Shown here: one piece after another, positions 8,080 through 19,535 of the stretch
How the letters are laid out: each line of letters starts with the position of its first letter
Numbering within the stretch: the stretch's first letter is position 1
Program-made: the position numbers and the translations under genes
DNA from: JACKII01 sp965222315
GTDB taxonomy: Bacteria; Pseudomonadota; Alphaproteobacteria; Bin95
Direction of reading: 5' to 3'
NCBI GenBank assembly: GCA_965222315.1
Contig: OZ244951.1
Span: 620,001-684,000 of the forward strand
Length of the DNA: 64,000 bases
Notes under the pieces: generated by a model
What the model saw: only the letters and a program-made list of their open reading frames with translations
The model's database searches: none
Told to the model about the DNA's origin: nothing

Positions 8080-9096
8080 TTGGATCGTCCGTGTCGTCGC
8101 CAGCGGACGTGCTGGCACCCACTGCTACACCGCTTGGCCAAGGGAGGCGCAATTGCTCTGGCTGTCACGGTGGCTGCGTGTGCCACGCCAGCGCCGGAAC
8201 AGAAGCCGGTGGACGCACCCCAGGCCGTCGCCGATGCCCAAAGGGCCCAGGCGCTGCAAGCGCCCGAGACCAAAACCTTGAAGCGCAAGGTCGCGATTGG
8301 CCGGTTCACGAACGAGACACTCTATGGCCGGGCCTTGCTGACCGGCGAGCAGTTGGACGCCATGGGCCGCCAGGTCGGCGACACGCTCAGCACACAGTTG
8401 GTCGAGACCCAAAAGTTCATCGTGCTGGAACGCCCAGACCTTGCCGTGGTGGAGAAAGAACGGGCGATGGCCGGCATTTCCGACAGCCTGCCGGGGGCTA
8501 ACGCGCTTATTGTCGGCTCCCTGACGGAGTTCGGCCGCAAGACGGAAGGCCAATCCGGCTTCCTCAGCAAGACCAAGAAACAGGTGGCCAGGGCCAAGGT
8601 GAACCTGCGCCTGATCGATCCGCGCACGGGCGCCGTCGTATTCGCCGCCAACGGCACGGGGCAAGCAGAGACCGAGTCGGGGACGACCTTCGGCTTCGGC
8701 AGCAAGTCGGAATATGACGAAACCCTGAACGCCAAGGCGATCTCGGCCGCCATCGGCGACCTGATGAACGAGTTGGTGAACAAGCTCGAAGAAAAGCCCT
8801 GGTGGAGCGACATTCTGGATGTTTCCGGCGGGCAGATCGTGATCAGTGGCGGCGCGCGCCAAGGCCTGCGTACCGGGCAGGAACTGGCGGTGATGCGGCG
8901 GGGCAAGACCATCAAGAGCCGTCAGACCGGCTTTCCCATCGAACTACCGCCGACGCCGGTCGGCCGGTTGCAGGTGGTGGAGACATTCGGCGATAGCGTT
9001 ACCAATGAGGGCTCAATTGCAACGGTGACCCAGGGCACGGTCCGGCGCCAAGACCTGGACGCCCTGTTTGTTGTCGATGCCGCGGGAGTGAAATAG
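8080..9096 (+). CDS. CsgG-like outer-membrane lipoprotein
   Basis: The product (338 residues) starts at a TTG at 8080, placed eight bases after GGAGG. A hydrophobic stretch (AIALAVTVAACATP) ends in a lipobox, VAAC, so it should be a lipoprotein. The main domain (about 70-240) begins KVAIGRFTNETLYG and has FIVLERPDLAVVEKE and ANALIVGSLTEFG, matching CsgG/curli secretion-type proteins that form outer-membrane oligomers. The C-terminal part (about 250-338) looks like an added beta domain. Three more lipoprotein genes follow without gaps. CsgG relatives in such four-gene sets are not tied to curli subunits, and none are seen here. Confidence 0.83.
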   Translation: MDRPCRRQRTCWHPLLHRLAKGGAIALAVTVAACATPAPEQKPVDAPQAVADAQRAQALQAPETKTLKRKVAIGRFTNETLYGRALLTGEQLDAMGRQVGDTLSTQLVETQKFIVLERPDLAVVEKERAMAGISDSLPGANALIVGSLTEFGRKTEGQSGFLSKTKKQVARAKVNLRLIDPRTGAVVFAANGTGQAETESGTTFGFGSKSEYDETLNAKAISAAIGDLMNELVNKLEEKPWWSDILDVSGGQIVISGGARQGLRTGQELAVMRRGKTIKSRQTGFPIELPPTPVGRLQVVETFGDSVTNEGSIATVTQGTVRRQDLDALFVVDAAGVK

Positions 9097-9098
9097 CG

Positions 9099-9458
9099 AT
9101 GCTGACCATATGGTTCCCGGCCGGCTGGGCGCATTGGCTGCGTCTGCGGCCCGTCTTTGCCGCGCTGGCCTGCTGCCTGTTGTTGGCTGGGTGTGACGTT
9201 AAATACCCGGAGACCCGCACCAACGCGGTCGATGAGCGGCCCCGGCTGATCGTCGCCAATGCATCCGACACGGCGGTGCTCTGGGTCAACGGAGTCGAAT
9301 TGGGAGTTGCGAAACAGTATGACGGCGCGCCCGGCGTGCTACGCCTGACGCCCGGCTCCCACAAGGTCGAGGTGAAGGACGGCGGCGCGGTCATCTATCA
9401 GGAGAACCTGTACCTGGCCGATGCAATGACCCGCACGGTGTCTCTACCGAACCGATGA
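9099..9458 (+). CDS. Small lipoprotein with a PEGA-like beta domain
   Basis: A 119-residue protein two bases after the CsgG-like gene. It has a signal peptide with lipobox LAGC at about residue 31. The mature part has short beta strands (LIVANASDTAVLWVNGVELG, then LRLTPGSHKVEVKDGG) reminiscent of PEGA or other small immunoglobulin-like surface domains, hence the cautious call. It overlaps the next gene by ATGA. Its place between csgG-like and DUF4810 genes suggests a periplasmic or outer-membrane partner of the same complex. Confidence 0.72.
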   Translation: MLTIWFPAGWAHWLRLRPVFAALACCLLLAGCDVKYPETRTNAVDERPRLIVANASDTAVLWVNGVELGVAKQYDGAPGVLRLTPGSHKVEVKDGGAVIYQENLYLADAMTRTVSLPNR

Positions 9459-9889
9459 GGCTGGCTCTTGCCTTTTCCGGCCGTGACATGACGCTGGCGG
9501 GCTTCTCGCTCGTGCTCGCACTAGCGGTTTCCGGCTGCGCGCCCACGGGGCAATACTACTGGGGCTCCTATTCCGAGTCCCTCTATGACTATTATCGGAA
9601 TCCGACCCGGCTCGGTGCCTACCGGACCTCGTTGGTGGGCATCATCGCGGAAGGGGAGCCAACGGGACGGGTACCGCCGGGAATCTATGCCGAACTGGGT
9701 TTCCTGGAACTGCAAGCCGGCAATACCGCGGATGCGCGGCGGCTGTTCGAGCAGGAAAAGTCGCTTTGGCCCGAATCGTCGGTGTTCATGGACCGTATGA
9801 TTACCGCTATCGACCAGGCCGATGCCGGGAATAGCCAGACAGCGCCTGGCGCTGCTACGCCGGCGCAGGCCAGCGGGGAGACCAGTTGA
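9455..9889 (+). CDS. DUF4810 family lipoprotein
   Basis: A 144-residue lipoprotein with hydrophobic signal and lipobox VSGC near residue 28. The mature start YYWGSYSESLYDYYRNP is characteristic of DUF4810. A TPR-like helical segment follows (YAELGFLELQAGNTADARRLFEQE). It overlaps its upstream neighbour by four bases and its downstream neighbour by one (TGATG), so the genes are coupled. In other bacteria, e.g. Neisseria, DUF4810 proteins are encoded between a CsgG-like and a DUF799 protein; the same order is seen here. Molecular function is unknown. Confidence 0.83.
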   Translation: MRLALAFSGRDMTLAGFSLVLALAVSGCAPTGQYYWGSYSESLYDYYRNPTRLGAYRTSLVGIIAEGEPTGRVPPGIYAELGFLELQAGNTADARRLFEQEKSLWPESSVFMDRMITAIDQADAGNSQTAPGAATPAQASGETS

Positions 9890-10536
9890 TGCGGCTCCCA
9901 TCCAAACTGGCCGTGGCGGCAGGGCTGGTGGTGATGGCTCTAACCGGGTGCGCCGAGCAGCAAAAGCCGCCGCCCGCCGCGCCGGGCTTTGCGAGAGAGG
10001 GGCTGCGTTCGGTCCTGGTCGTGCCGGTCGTCAACAAGAGCGCGGAGGTAAATGCGCCGGACGGTCTGCTCGTCACGCTGCCGGTGCCGGTGGCAGAGCG
10101 CGGCTATTATGTCTTCCCGGCCCATATGGTGCGCCGGACAATGGAGGACGACGGCCTTGGCGATGCCGACCTCGTGCATCGCGCCGACCCGGTGAAGCTG
10201 GCCGCGATCTTTGGGGCCGATGCCGTTCTGTTCGCAGTGATTGAAGAATGGAGCTCCCAATATATCGTGCTGGCGACCACCACGACGGTCGCGATCCGCT
10301 ATACGCTCAAGAGCGGGCAGACTGGGGAGACTCTTTGGACCAATGTGCAGCGGCGGCAATTTTCGGCAGGGCCGCAAGGGGACGGTATCGGCGGCCTGAT
10401 CGCCGGTGCCGTGGCGGCTGCAATTGAGCGTGCCTCGCCCACCTATATGCCGCTCGCCAGGCAGGCCAGCCGGCAGGCACTGACGGTCGGCCGGGATGGC
10501 GTGCCCTATGGTCCCTATTACCGGCAGGTTCGGTAA
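9889..10536 (+). CDS. DUF799 (GNA1162-like) lipoprotein
   Basis: A 215-residue lipoprotein: signal sequence VAAGLVVMALTGCAEQ with lipobox LTGC. The domain has SVLVVPVVNKSAEVNAPD, then RGYYVFPAHMVRRTME and FGADAVLFAVIEEW, the pattern of DUF799, whose structurally known member is the meningococcal antigen GNA1162, related in fold to TolB-type or outer-membrane transport lipoproteins. The ATG at 9889 overlaps the preceding stop by one base. It is the last gene of the four-gene set and is followed by a hairpin terminator. Confidence 0.84.
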   Translation: MRLPSKLAVAAGLVVMALTGCAEQQKPPPAAPGFAREGLRSVLVVPVVNKSAEVNAPDGLLVTLPVPVAERGYYVFPAHMVRRTMEDDGLGDADLVHRADPVKLAAIFGADAVLFAVIEEWSSQYIVLATTTTVAIRYTLKSGQTGETLWTNVQRRQFSAGPQGDGIGGLIAGAVAAAIERASPTYMPLARQASRQALTVGRDGVPYGPYYRQVR

Positions 10537-10567
10537 GGGCGGGGGCTCTGATGCAGGCGCGCAAAGA

Positions 10568-10602
10568 AAAGCCGTCACGCAACAGGGCTGCGTGACGGCT
10601 TT
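10568..10602. terminator. Bidirectional intrinsic terminator between DUF799 gene and atpC
   Basis: Two 14-base arms, 10568-10581 and 10589-10602, are perfectly complementary around a seven-base loop. The core is GCCGTCACGC paired with GCGTGACGGC, flanked by A's on the left and T's on the right, so the hairpin has a short U-tract in either direction. It lies between two convergent operon ends. Confidence 0.85.
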
Positions 10603-10626
10603 ATATTGATGCCGATGGCCTTCAGG

Positions 10627-11046
10627 TCAGTGCAAGGCGGCGCGGCGGACAGCGTCCAACTTCGCCTGGGCGACGTCGGCGCGGCGATTGGCGTTGTCGC
10701 GCTCATGGTCATTGGTTGCTGACGCGACATCGTCCCGCGCATCGCGCAAGTCCTGCTCCGTCCTGCCCGTGTCGATTTCCGACACCGGCATCGCGACTTC
10801 CGCCAGAACCGTGCAGCGTTCGCGGGTGACTTCGGCGAAGCCGCCAGCCACAAAGATCCGGTCGGAAACCTCCCGGCCATCGTAAACCAGGATGACGCCT
10901 GCGCGTACGGTGGACAGCAGCGGCGAGTGACCGGGCAGGACGCCGAAATCGCCGTCGCCACCTGGCACAACCACCATGTCTACCGCTTTCGATGCGAGCA
11001 GCCGTTCCGGCGATACCAGCTCGAAGTCTACTTTTCCGTCCGTCAT
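10627..11046 (-). CDS. atpC: ATP synthase F1 subunit epsilon
   Basis: A 139-residue epsilon subunit. The N-terminal beta domain starts VDFELVSPERLL and includes GDFGVLPGHSPLL, the family signature at about residues 32-44. The C-terminal alpha-hairpin domain (about 90-139) is Ala/Arg/Asp-rich. It is the last gene of the F1 operon, 22 bases after atpD, and ends just before a bidirectional terminator. It forms the central stalk with gamma and regulates hydrolysis. Confidence 0.95.
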   Translation of the reverse strand: MTDGKVDFELVSPERLLASKAVDMVVVPGGDGDFGVLPGHSPLLSTVRAGVILVYDGREVSDRIFVAGGFAEVTRERCTVLAEVAMPVSEIDTGRTEQDLRDARDDVASATNDHERDNANRRADVAQAKLDAVRRAALH

Positions 11047-11068
11047 GGGTTAATGTATCCCGACGTGG

Positions 11069-12496
<1,428 letters not shown>

Positions 12497-12575
12497 GGGG
12501 GTCAACTCCTTAACTTAAAACTCGGTCGAAAGTGTTGCCACAATCAGTGTCGCCACAATCCGTTTGCCGGGCCAC

Positions 12576-13463
12576 CTAGACAGCTTCGGCGCCGGCGATG
12601 ATCTCGATCAGCTCGGTCGTGATCATTGCCTGACGGGTGCGGTTATAGGTCAGTGTAAGGCCTTTGATCATCTCGCCGGCATTACGGGTAGCATTGTCCA
12701 TCGCGGCCATCCGCGCGCCATGTTCGCTGGCGGCGTTCTCAAGCAATCCGCGGTAGATCTGAACCGAGATGTTCCGGGGCAGCAGATCCTGCAGGATCTC
12801 CTCCTCGGACGGCTCGTATTCGTAAACAGCACCACCCAGGTCGTCGCCGCCGTCTTCATCCACATCGGGAATGGGCGCGGGAATAAGCTGTTGGGTGGTG
12901 ACAATGTTGGAAATCGCCGACTGGAACTTGGCGTAGATCAGGTGAGCGACATCGAAATCGCCGGCGGCAAACCGCTCGCGCAGGCGGTCAGCGATGCCAT
13001 CCGCTTCCTCGAACGCCACGGCCCTGCGGCCAATGCCTTCTACCGTCTCGCCAATCATCGGGCCGAGTTCACGGCGCAGAGCGTCCCGGCCCTTGCGCCC
13101 GACGCACATTACCTCGACGTCCTTGCCCTGACCCTTCAAGTCACTCACCAGGATGCGGGCCTGCCGCACCAGGTTCGCATTGAAGCCGCCGCACAAGCCG
13201 CGGTCAGCGGTGGCGAGGACGATCAGGTGGTGCTGGTCGCTGCCGTTGCCGGCCAGAAGCGGCGGCGCACCGGGGGTGCCGCTTACGCTCTGGCCGAGCG
13301 AGGCCAGCATCCGCTCCATCCGCTCCGCGTAGGGGCGCGCCGCTTCGGCTTGCTCCTGCGCACGGCGCAGCTTTGCCGCGGCCACCATCTTCATGGCGGA
13401 CGTGATTTTCTGCGTAGATTTCACGCTACCAATACGGTCGCGTAAGTCCTTCAAGCTGGCCAT
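12576..13463 (-). CDS. atpG: ATP synthase F1 subunit gamma
   Basis: A 295-residue rotor subunit. The N-terminal coiled-coil helix is recognisable (ASLKDLRDRIGSVKSTQKIT, then AMKMVAAAKLRRAQ), as is the C-terminal helix with the gamma signature (ITTELIEIIAGAEA). The middle contains ADRGLCGGFN. It sits 46 bases after atpA. Length and both terminal helices are intact. Confidence 0.96.
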   Translation of the reverse strand: MASLKDLRDRIGSVKSTQKITSAMKMVAAAKLRRAQEQAEAARPYAERMERMLASLGQSVSGTPGAPPLLAGNGSDQHHLIVLATADRGLCGGFNANLVRQARILVSDLKGQGKDVEVMCVGRKGRDALRRELGPMIGETVEGIGRRAVAFEEADGIADRLRERFAAGDFDVAHLIYAKFQSAISNIVTTQQLIPAPIPDVDEDGGDDLGGAVYEYEPSEEEILQDLLPRNISVQIYRGLLENAASEHGARMAAMDNATRNAGEMIKGLTLTYNRTRQAMITTELIEIIAGAEAV

Positions 13464-13509
13464 AACGCCTCGTTCTCCGCTTTCGCTTCAGGCTGCTTCG
13501 TCAGAGTCT

Positions 13510-15038
<1,529 letters not shown>

Positions 15039-15039
<1 letters not shown>

Positions 15040-15599
15040 CACTGGACCCCTTTCATGGCGTGCTGCAGACGCTGAAGTTTGGTTCGCAGGGAACTGTCAT
15101 ACATGCGGGAGCCGAGCTGAACGACCAGACCACCCAACAAAGAAGGATCGACGCTCGTTTCCAGGGTGACTTTCGCCCCGGCAACGTCGCGAAGAGAGGT
15201 TTCGAGCCGGCCCATCTGGTCGTCGCTCAAAGCGTGAGCCGACGACACCTTGGCCCGGACTTCGCCCCGGCGCTCCGCCAGTATGGCCAGGAACGCGTCG
15301 ACGATATCGTCCAGCACGAACAGGCGGCGGTTGCGCGCCAGCAGGCGCAGGAAATTCAAGGTCAGCTTCTGAGCGCCGGCTTTTTCAGCCAGTGCCGCAA
15401 TCGCGCGCTCCTGATCGTCACGGCGCATGACCGGCGAACGTATCAGGCGGCGGAAATCGCTGCTCTCGGCAAACATAGCCTTCAGGCCCTGCAAGTCGCT
15501 GGCGACGTCGTCTAGGGTCTTCGCTTCGTCTGCCAGCTCATAGAGCGCGCCCGCGTAGCGTGCGGCAAGCCCGGAAGCCGGTCCAATGCTGGTTGCCAC
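15039..15599 (-). CDS. atpH: ATP synthase F1 subunit delta
   Basis: A 186-residue peripheral-stalk subunit. The N-terminal six-helix domain has ASGLAARYAGALYELA; the C-terminal region has VTLETSVDPSLLGGLVVQLGSRMYDSS-like residues, the OSCP/delta signature. The start is a GTG at 15599; no upstream ATG in frame suits better. It is the first gene of the F1 operon. F0 genes are elsewhere, as is usual in alphaproteobacteria. About 200 bases lie upstream before priA, which should hold the operon promoter; no clear promoter boxes were identified. Confidence 0.94.
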
Positions 15600-15797
15600 G
15601 GTCGGAAAACCTCACGGCCGGAGAAACGGTCAAAAGTCACGGAAGCGCGTGAAATACGGCAATCTGTTGCGCAAGGGTGACGGCCGGAACGCACCAATGC
15701 GCCGGTTGAGCGGGTGAGTAGCACACGTTTTGCAGCCATGGCGAGCCCTCCTGCCTGCCCTCGCGACAACTGGACGCTTTCATGGCAGAGGCGGGGC

Positions 15798-17987
15798 TCA
15801 GAGGAAGCCGTAGGGGTCCACGTCAATGCTCAGGCGCACGCTCCCCGATGGCTTAACACCGGCCAGCCAGCTACGCAGCACCGCTGGCACGTTCACGTTC
15901 CGCGCCGCCTGCATCAGCAGCCGTACCCGGTGCCTGCCGCGGATGAGCGAAAGGGGGGCTGGCGCAGGCCCCAGGACCCGCACATCGCTGCCGTGCGGTG
16001 CCGTCCCGGCAAGCTGCTGGGCGAAGTCCATGGCCGCGCCCAGATCGTTGGCGGAGACGATCAGGGCTGCCAGGCGGCCGAAGGGCGGCATGCCCGCATC
16101 GCGCCTGCCTGCCGCCTCCACTCTATAGAAGGCATCCCGGTCGCCTGCCGCCAGCGCCTGCAATACCGGCTGGGAAGGTTCGGCGGTTTGAAGGAGAACG
16201 CGCCCCGGCTTCTCGGCCCGCCCGGCCCGGCCTGCCACCTGGGTCAGCAGTTGGAACGTCCGCTCCGACGCGCGCAGGTCGCCGCCCGCCAGTCCCAGGT
16301 CGGAATCGATCACGCCAACCACTGTTAACAACGGGAAATGATGCCCCTTGGCGATCAGTTGCGTGCCGACGATCAGGTCGATCTCGTGCTGGCCGATAGC
16401 ATTGATCAGGTCGGCGACGGCCTGCGGTCCCGCCAGCAGGTCGGACGACATGACCGCCACGCGCGCCTCCGGCCAGCGCACAGCCACTTCCTCGGCGATG
16501 CGCTCGACGCCAGGGCCGCAAGCGGCAAAGCTCTCGGTCGCGTTGCAGGTGGGGCAGGCGGGCGGCAGACGCTCGCTGTGGCCGCAATGGTGGCATTGCA
16601 GACGGCCGGTGTAGCGGTGCTCCACCAGCCAGGCGCTGCAATGGGGGCAGGCGAAGCGGTGGCCGCAGGTCCGGCACAGGGTCAGTGGCGCGTAGCCGCG
16701 GCGGTTCAGAAACAAGAGCGCCTGCTCCTGGTTCGCCAGCGCTTCCGTCACGGCGTCGGCAACCGGCGGGGCGATCCACTGGCCACGGGGCGGCGGCTCT
16801 TTAATCAGGTCCACCAGCTCGACCGTCGGCAGGCTCGCGCCGCCATGCCGGGCCGGCAGGGTAAGCCGCCGGTAGCGCCCACGTTCCACATTGGCGACAG
16901 TTTCCAGGGAGGGGGTGGCCGATGCTAGGCAGACCGGCGCCGATTCGAACCGGGCGCGAACGATTGCGATATCGCGGGCGTGGTAGCGGACGCCGTCCTC
17001 CTGCTTGAAGGCCTGATCGTGTTCCTCATCCACCACGATCAGGCGGAGATCGCGGAACGGCAGAAACAAAGCCGAGCGCGCGCCGACCACGATCCGGCCC
17101 GAGCCGTCGGCGACCCAGCGCCAGGCGCGGCGGCGGGCAGGCGGCCCAACCTCTGAATGCCAGACGATGGGCGTGGTCCCAAAACGCGCCTTGAAGCGGC
17201 CCAGCCATTGGGCGGTCAGCGCAATCTCCGGCAGCAACACCAGAGCTTGCCCGCCATCACGCAGCGCGGCGGCGATCGCCTCGAAATAGACTTCCGTCTT
17301 TCCGGAGCCGGTCACGCCGTCCAACAGATCCACCTGGAACCGCTTGGTCTCCACCGCCTCGACGAGCGAACCTGCTGCCGTCTGCTGCTCCGGCGTGAGC
17401 GCCGGGCCAGGCATGTCTGGATCAGGGGAGGGGGGCCTGGGGGGCGACAGCGATACCCGCTCCAGCAAGCCCGCATCGGCCATGGCCCGCACGACGGCGT
17501 CACTCACCCCTGCAGTCGCAGCCAGGTCGCGGGCGGAGAGAGGGCTTGTGGATATGGCCTCCAGCACGCGCTGGCGGGCCGTGGTGAGCCGCACCCCCTC
17601 CGGCAAGGCCGCGGCAGCTCGGTAGGCGGTGCGTCTTGCCTCTCCTTGCGTCAGCGCGGGCAGGTGCGTGGCCATGCGCAGGACCGAACCATGCGGGCTG
17701 AGCGTGTAGGCCGCCACCCAGTCGATCATCCGGCGCAAAGGCTCCCGCATGGGCGGGGCGTCCAGCCTGGCGGCGACGGGCTTGAGCTTGGCGGCGGAAA
17801 CGGTCTGATCCGGCGGCGTCTCCTCATCCGCATCCCAGACGACGCCGGTCAGCGTCCGCTTGCCGAGCGGCACCTCCACCCAGTCGCCGGGCGCGAGCGC
17901 CATCCCCTCCGGCACCGCATAGGTCAGCGGCCGCTCGAACGGCAGAATGGCGGGCAGTCCCACCTGGACGGTCTGGATATCTTCCAT
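15798..17987 (-). CDS. priA: Primosomal protein N' (replication restart helicase PriA)
   Basis: A 729-residue superfamily 2 helicase. The N-terminal DNA-binding domain begins VQVGLPAILPFERPLTYAVP. The helicase core has Walker A GVTGSGKTEVY (about 223-233), DEEH box VVDEEHDQAF and motif VAGRAGRAEKPG. Between them are paired zinc-binding cysteines (CRTCGHRFACPHC, CHHCGHSE, CPTC). It reloads DnaB at stalled forks. It lies upstream of the atp operon on the same strand, a neighbourhood common in alphaproteobacteria. Confidence 0.96.
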   Translation of the reverse strand: MEDIQTVQVGLPAILPFERPLTYAVPEGMALAPGDWVEVPLGKRTLTGVVWDADEETPPDQTVSAAKLKPVAARLDAPPMREPLRRMIDWVAAYTLSPHGSVLRMATHLPALTQGEARRTAYRAAAALPEGVRLTTARQRVLEAISTSPLSARDLAATAGVSDAVVRAMADAGLLERVSLSPPRPPSPDPDMPGPALTPEQQTAAGSLVEAVETKRFQVDLLDGVTGSGKTEVYFEAIAAALRDGGQALVLLPEIALTAQWLGRFKARFGTTPIVWHSEVGPPARRRAWRWVADGSGRIVVGARSALFLPFRDLRLIVVDEEHDQAFKQEDGVRYHARDIAIVRARFESAPVCLASATPSLETVANVERGRYRRLTLPARHGGASLPTVELVDLIKEPPPRGQWIAPPVADAVTEALANQEQALLFLNRRGYAPLTLCRTCGHRFACPHCSAWLVEHRYTGRLQCHHCGHSERLPPACPTCNATESFAACGPGVERIAEEVAVRWPEARVAVMSSDLLAGPQAVADLINAIGQHEIDLIVGTQLIAKGHHFPLLTVVGVIDSDLGLAGGDLRASERTFQLLTQVAGRAGRAEKPGRVLLQTAEPSQPVLQALAAGDRDAFYRVEAAGRRDAGMPPFGRLAALIVSANDLGAAMDFAQQLAGTAPHGSDVRVLGPAPAPLSLIRGRHRVRLLMQAARNVNVPAVLRSWLAGVKPSGSVRLSIDVDPYGFL

Positions 17988-18114
17988 GGGGTTGAGGGTG
18001 TCCGGCCTAGTCTCGCTTGGCAGCTTCGGCTAGACTGCCCGCAACGAATCCGATGCTTAAGATCATACCCGGTCGCGCTCCTGCGGTCACGGGGCCGCGC
18101 GGTGGAGATGGTGC

Positions 18115-18777
18115 ATGAAGTTCTTTGTGGATACGGCGGACCTGACAGAGATCCGCGATCTTAACGAGACCGGCCTGCTGGATGGCGTCACGACAAACCC
18201 GTCGCTGATGGCCAAGACCGGCCGGAAAATCGTCGATGTGATCGCGGAGATTTGCGACGTCGTGCCGGGGCCGGTGTCGGCGGAAGTCGCTGCCACCGAT
18301 TATGAGACGATGCTGAAAGAAGGCCGCCGCCTGGCCAAAATTGCACCGAACGTGGCGGTGAAGGTGCCCTTGACGGTGGACGGGCTGAAGACCTGCAAGG
18401 CGCTCTCCGGCGACGGCATCATGGTCAATGTCACGCTCTGCTTCTCCGCGACCCAGGCGCTGCTGGCGGCAAAGGCGGGCGCGGCTTTCATCTCCCCGTT
18501 TGTCGGGCGGCTGGACGATCTCTCCCATGATGGGATGCAGTTGATCGGCGACATCGTGCAAATCTACGACAATTACGACGCGATCAAGACGGAAGTGCTG
18601 GTCGCCTCCATCCGGCACCCGATCCACTTGCTGGAAGCCGCCAAGATGGGCGCGCATGTTTCGACCCTGCCGCCCAATGTCATCCGCCAACTTTACAATC
18701 ACCCCTTGACGGACAAAGGGCTGGCCGCATTCCTGGCAGACTGGGCCGCGACCGGCCAGTCGATTCTGGATCAATAG
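18115..18777 (+). CDS. fsa: Transaldolase/fructose-6-phosphate aldolase family protein
   Basis: A 220-residue small-type transaldolase. MKFFVDTADLTEI and GVTTNPSLMAK are hallmarks, as is the Schiff-base lysine in VKVPLT (Lys83). FISPFVGRLDD (about 125-135) and GAHVSTLPP complete the barrel. Short members act either as transaldolases or as fructose-6-phosphate aldolases; the residues that decide were not resolved, so the symbol follows common annotation of this size class. It is divergent from priA and precedes the DUF484-xerC pair by eight bases. Confidence 0.88.
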   Translation: MKFFVDTADLTEIRDLNETGLLDGVTTNPSLMAKTGRKIVDVIAEICDVVPGPVSAEVAATDYETMLKEGRRLAKIAPNVAVKVPLTVDGLKTCKALSGDGIMVNVTLCFSATQALLAAKAGAAFISPFVGRLDDLSHDGMQLIGDIVQIYDNYDAIKTEVLVASIRHPIHLLEAAKMGAHVSTLPPNVIRQLYNHPLTDKGLAAFLADWAATGQSILDQ

Positions 18778-18785
18778 GTAGGCCG

Positions 18786-19535
18786 GTGGCGCAGAATCCC
18801 GAACCGAAGCGCCGCCGCGCGCCGCCTGCAGAGACCCTCTCGCCGGAGGCGGTTGCGGCCTGGTTGCGGCAGCACCCGGACTTTCTCGCGGACAATCCCG
18901 ACCTGCTGTTCGCGTTGACTCCGCCGGACTATGATCAGGGCGAGGGCGTCGTGGATTTCCAGCGGTTCCTGGTTGACCGCCAGCGCCGCGAGCTGGAGGC
19001 GCTAAAGGGTGCGAGCCGGGAATTGCTGTCCGTAAGCCGCACCAACAAGGCGACACAGCAAGCCGTGCACAAGGCGGCGTTAGCCCTGCTGGCGGCCCCT
19101 ACCTTCGGGCGCGCTATCGCAACCGTCGTGGAGGACTGGGCCGGGATGTTGGATGCTGACGTGGTGATGATGGGGGTCGAATCGGCGCCCGACCGCGCCA
19201 TGCCAAGCGCCCATCCGGGGCTGACCTTGCTGTCGCCAGGTGAGGTGGATTCCAGGGTAGGCCGCCTGCAGGACGTGCGGGTGATCAGCGAATTCTATCC
19301 GCCGGACCCCGCGATGTTCGGGGAGGCGGCTGGCCTCGCCAAGTCGGTCGTCTGGCTGCGCCTCTCGATCCACGAGGACGTGCCGCAAGGATTGCTGGCC
19401 ATCGGCTCCCGCGAGCCCGGTCGTTTTCATCCCCGGCAGAATACGGAATTGCTCCGTTTCCTCGCCGCCATCCTGGCCGTAACGATTCGCGCATGGCTGA
19501 ACCTCGCCGAACCACAGCCGGAGGACCCGGCCTGA
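18786..19535 (+). CDS. DUF484 family protein
   Basis: A 249-residue cytoplasmic protein. The N-terminus has VAAWLRQHPDFLADNPDLL, the DUF484 signature, followed by a coiled segment and a GAF-like domain (about 100-235). The start is a GTG at 18786. The gene overlaps xerC by 43 bases. DUF484 genes lie next to xerC in many proteobacteria, but their role remains uncertain. Confidence 0.87.
   Translation: MAQNPEPKRRRAPPAETLSPEAVAAWLRQHPDFLADNPDLLFALTPPDYDQGEGVVDFQRFLVDRQRRELEALKGASRELLSVSRTNKATQQAVHKAALALLAAPTFGRAIATVVEDWAGMLDADVVMMGVESAPDRAMPSAHPGLTLLSPGEVDSRVGRLQDVRVISEFYPPDPAMFGEAAGLAKSVVWLRLSIHEDVPQGLLAIGSREPGRFHPRQNTELLRFLAAILAVTIRAWLNLAEPQPEDPA

Noticed and set aside
7887..8309. Extension of the HyuA gene by 141 codons
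   Set aside because: The conserved family N-terminus starts exactly at the 7886 ATG. The extension is Pro/Arg-rich and overlaps the divergent csgG-like gene.
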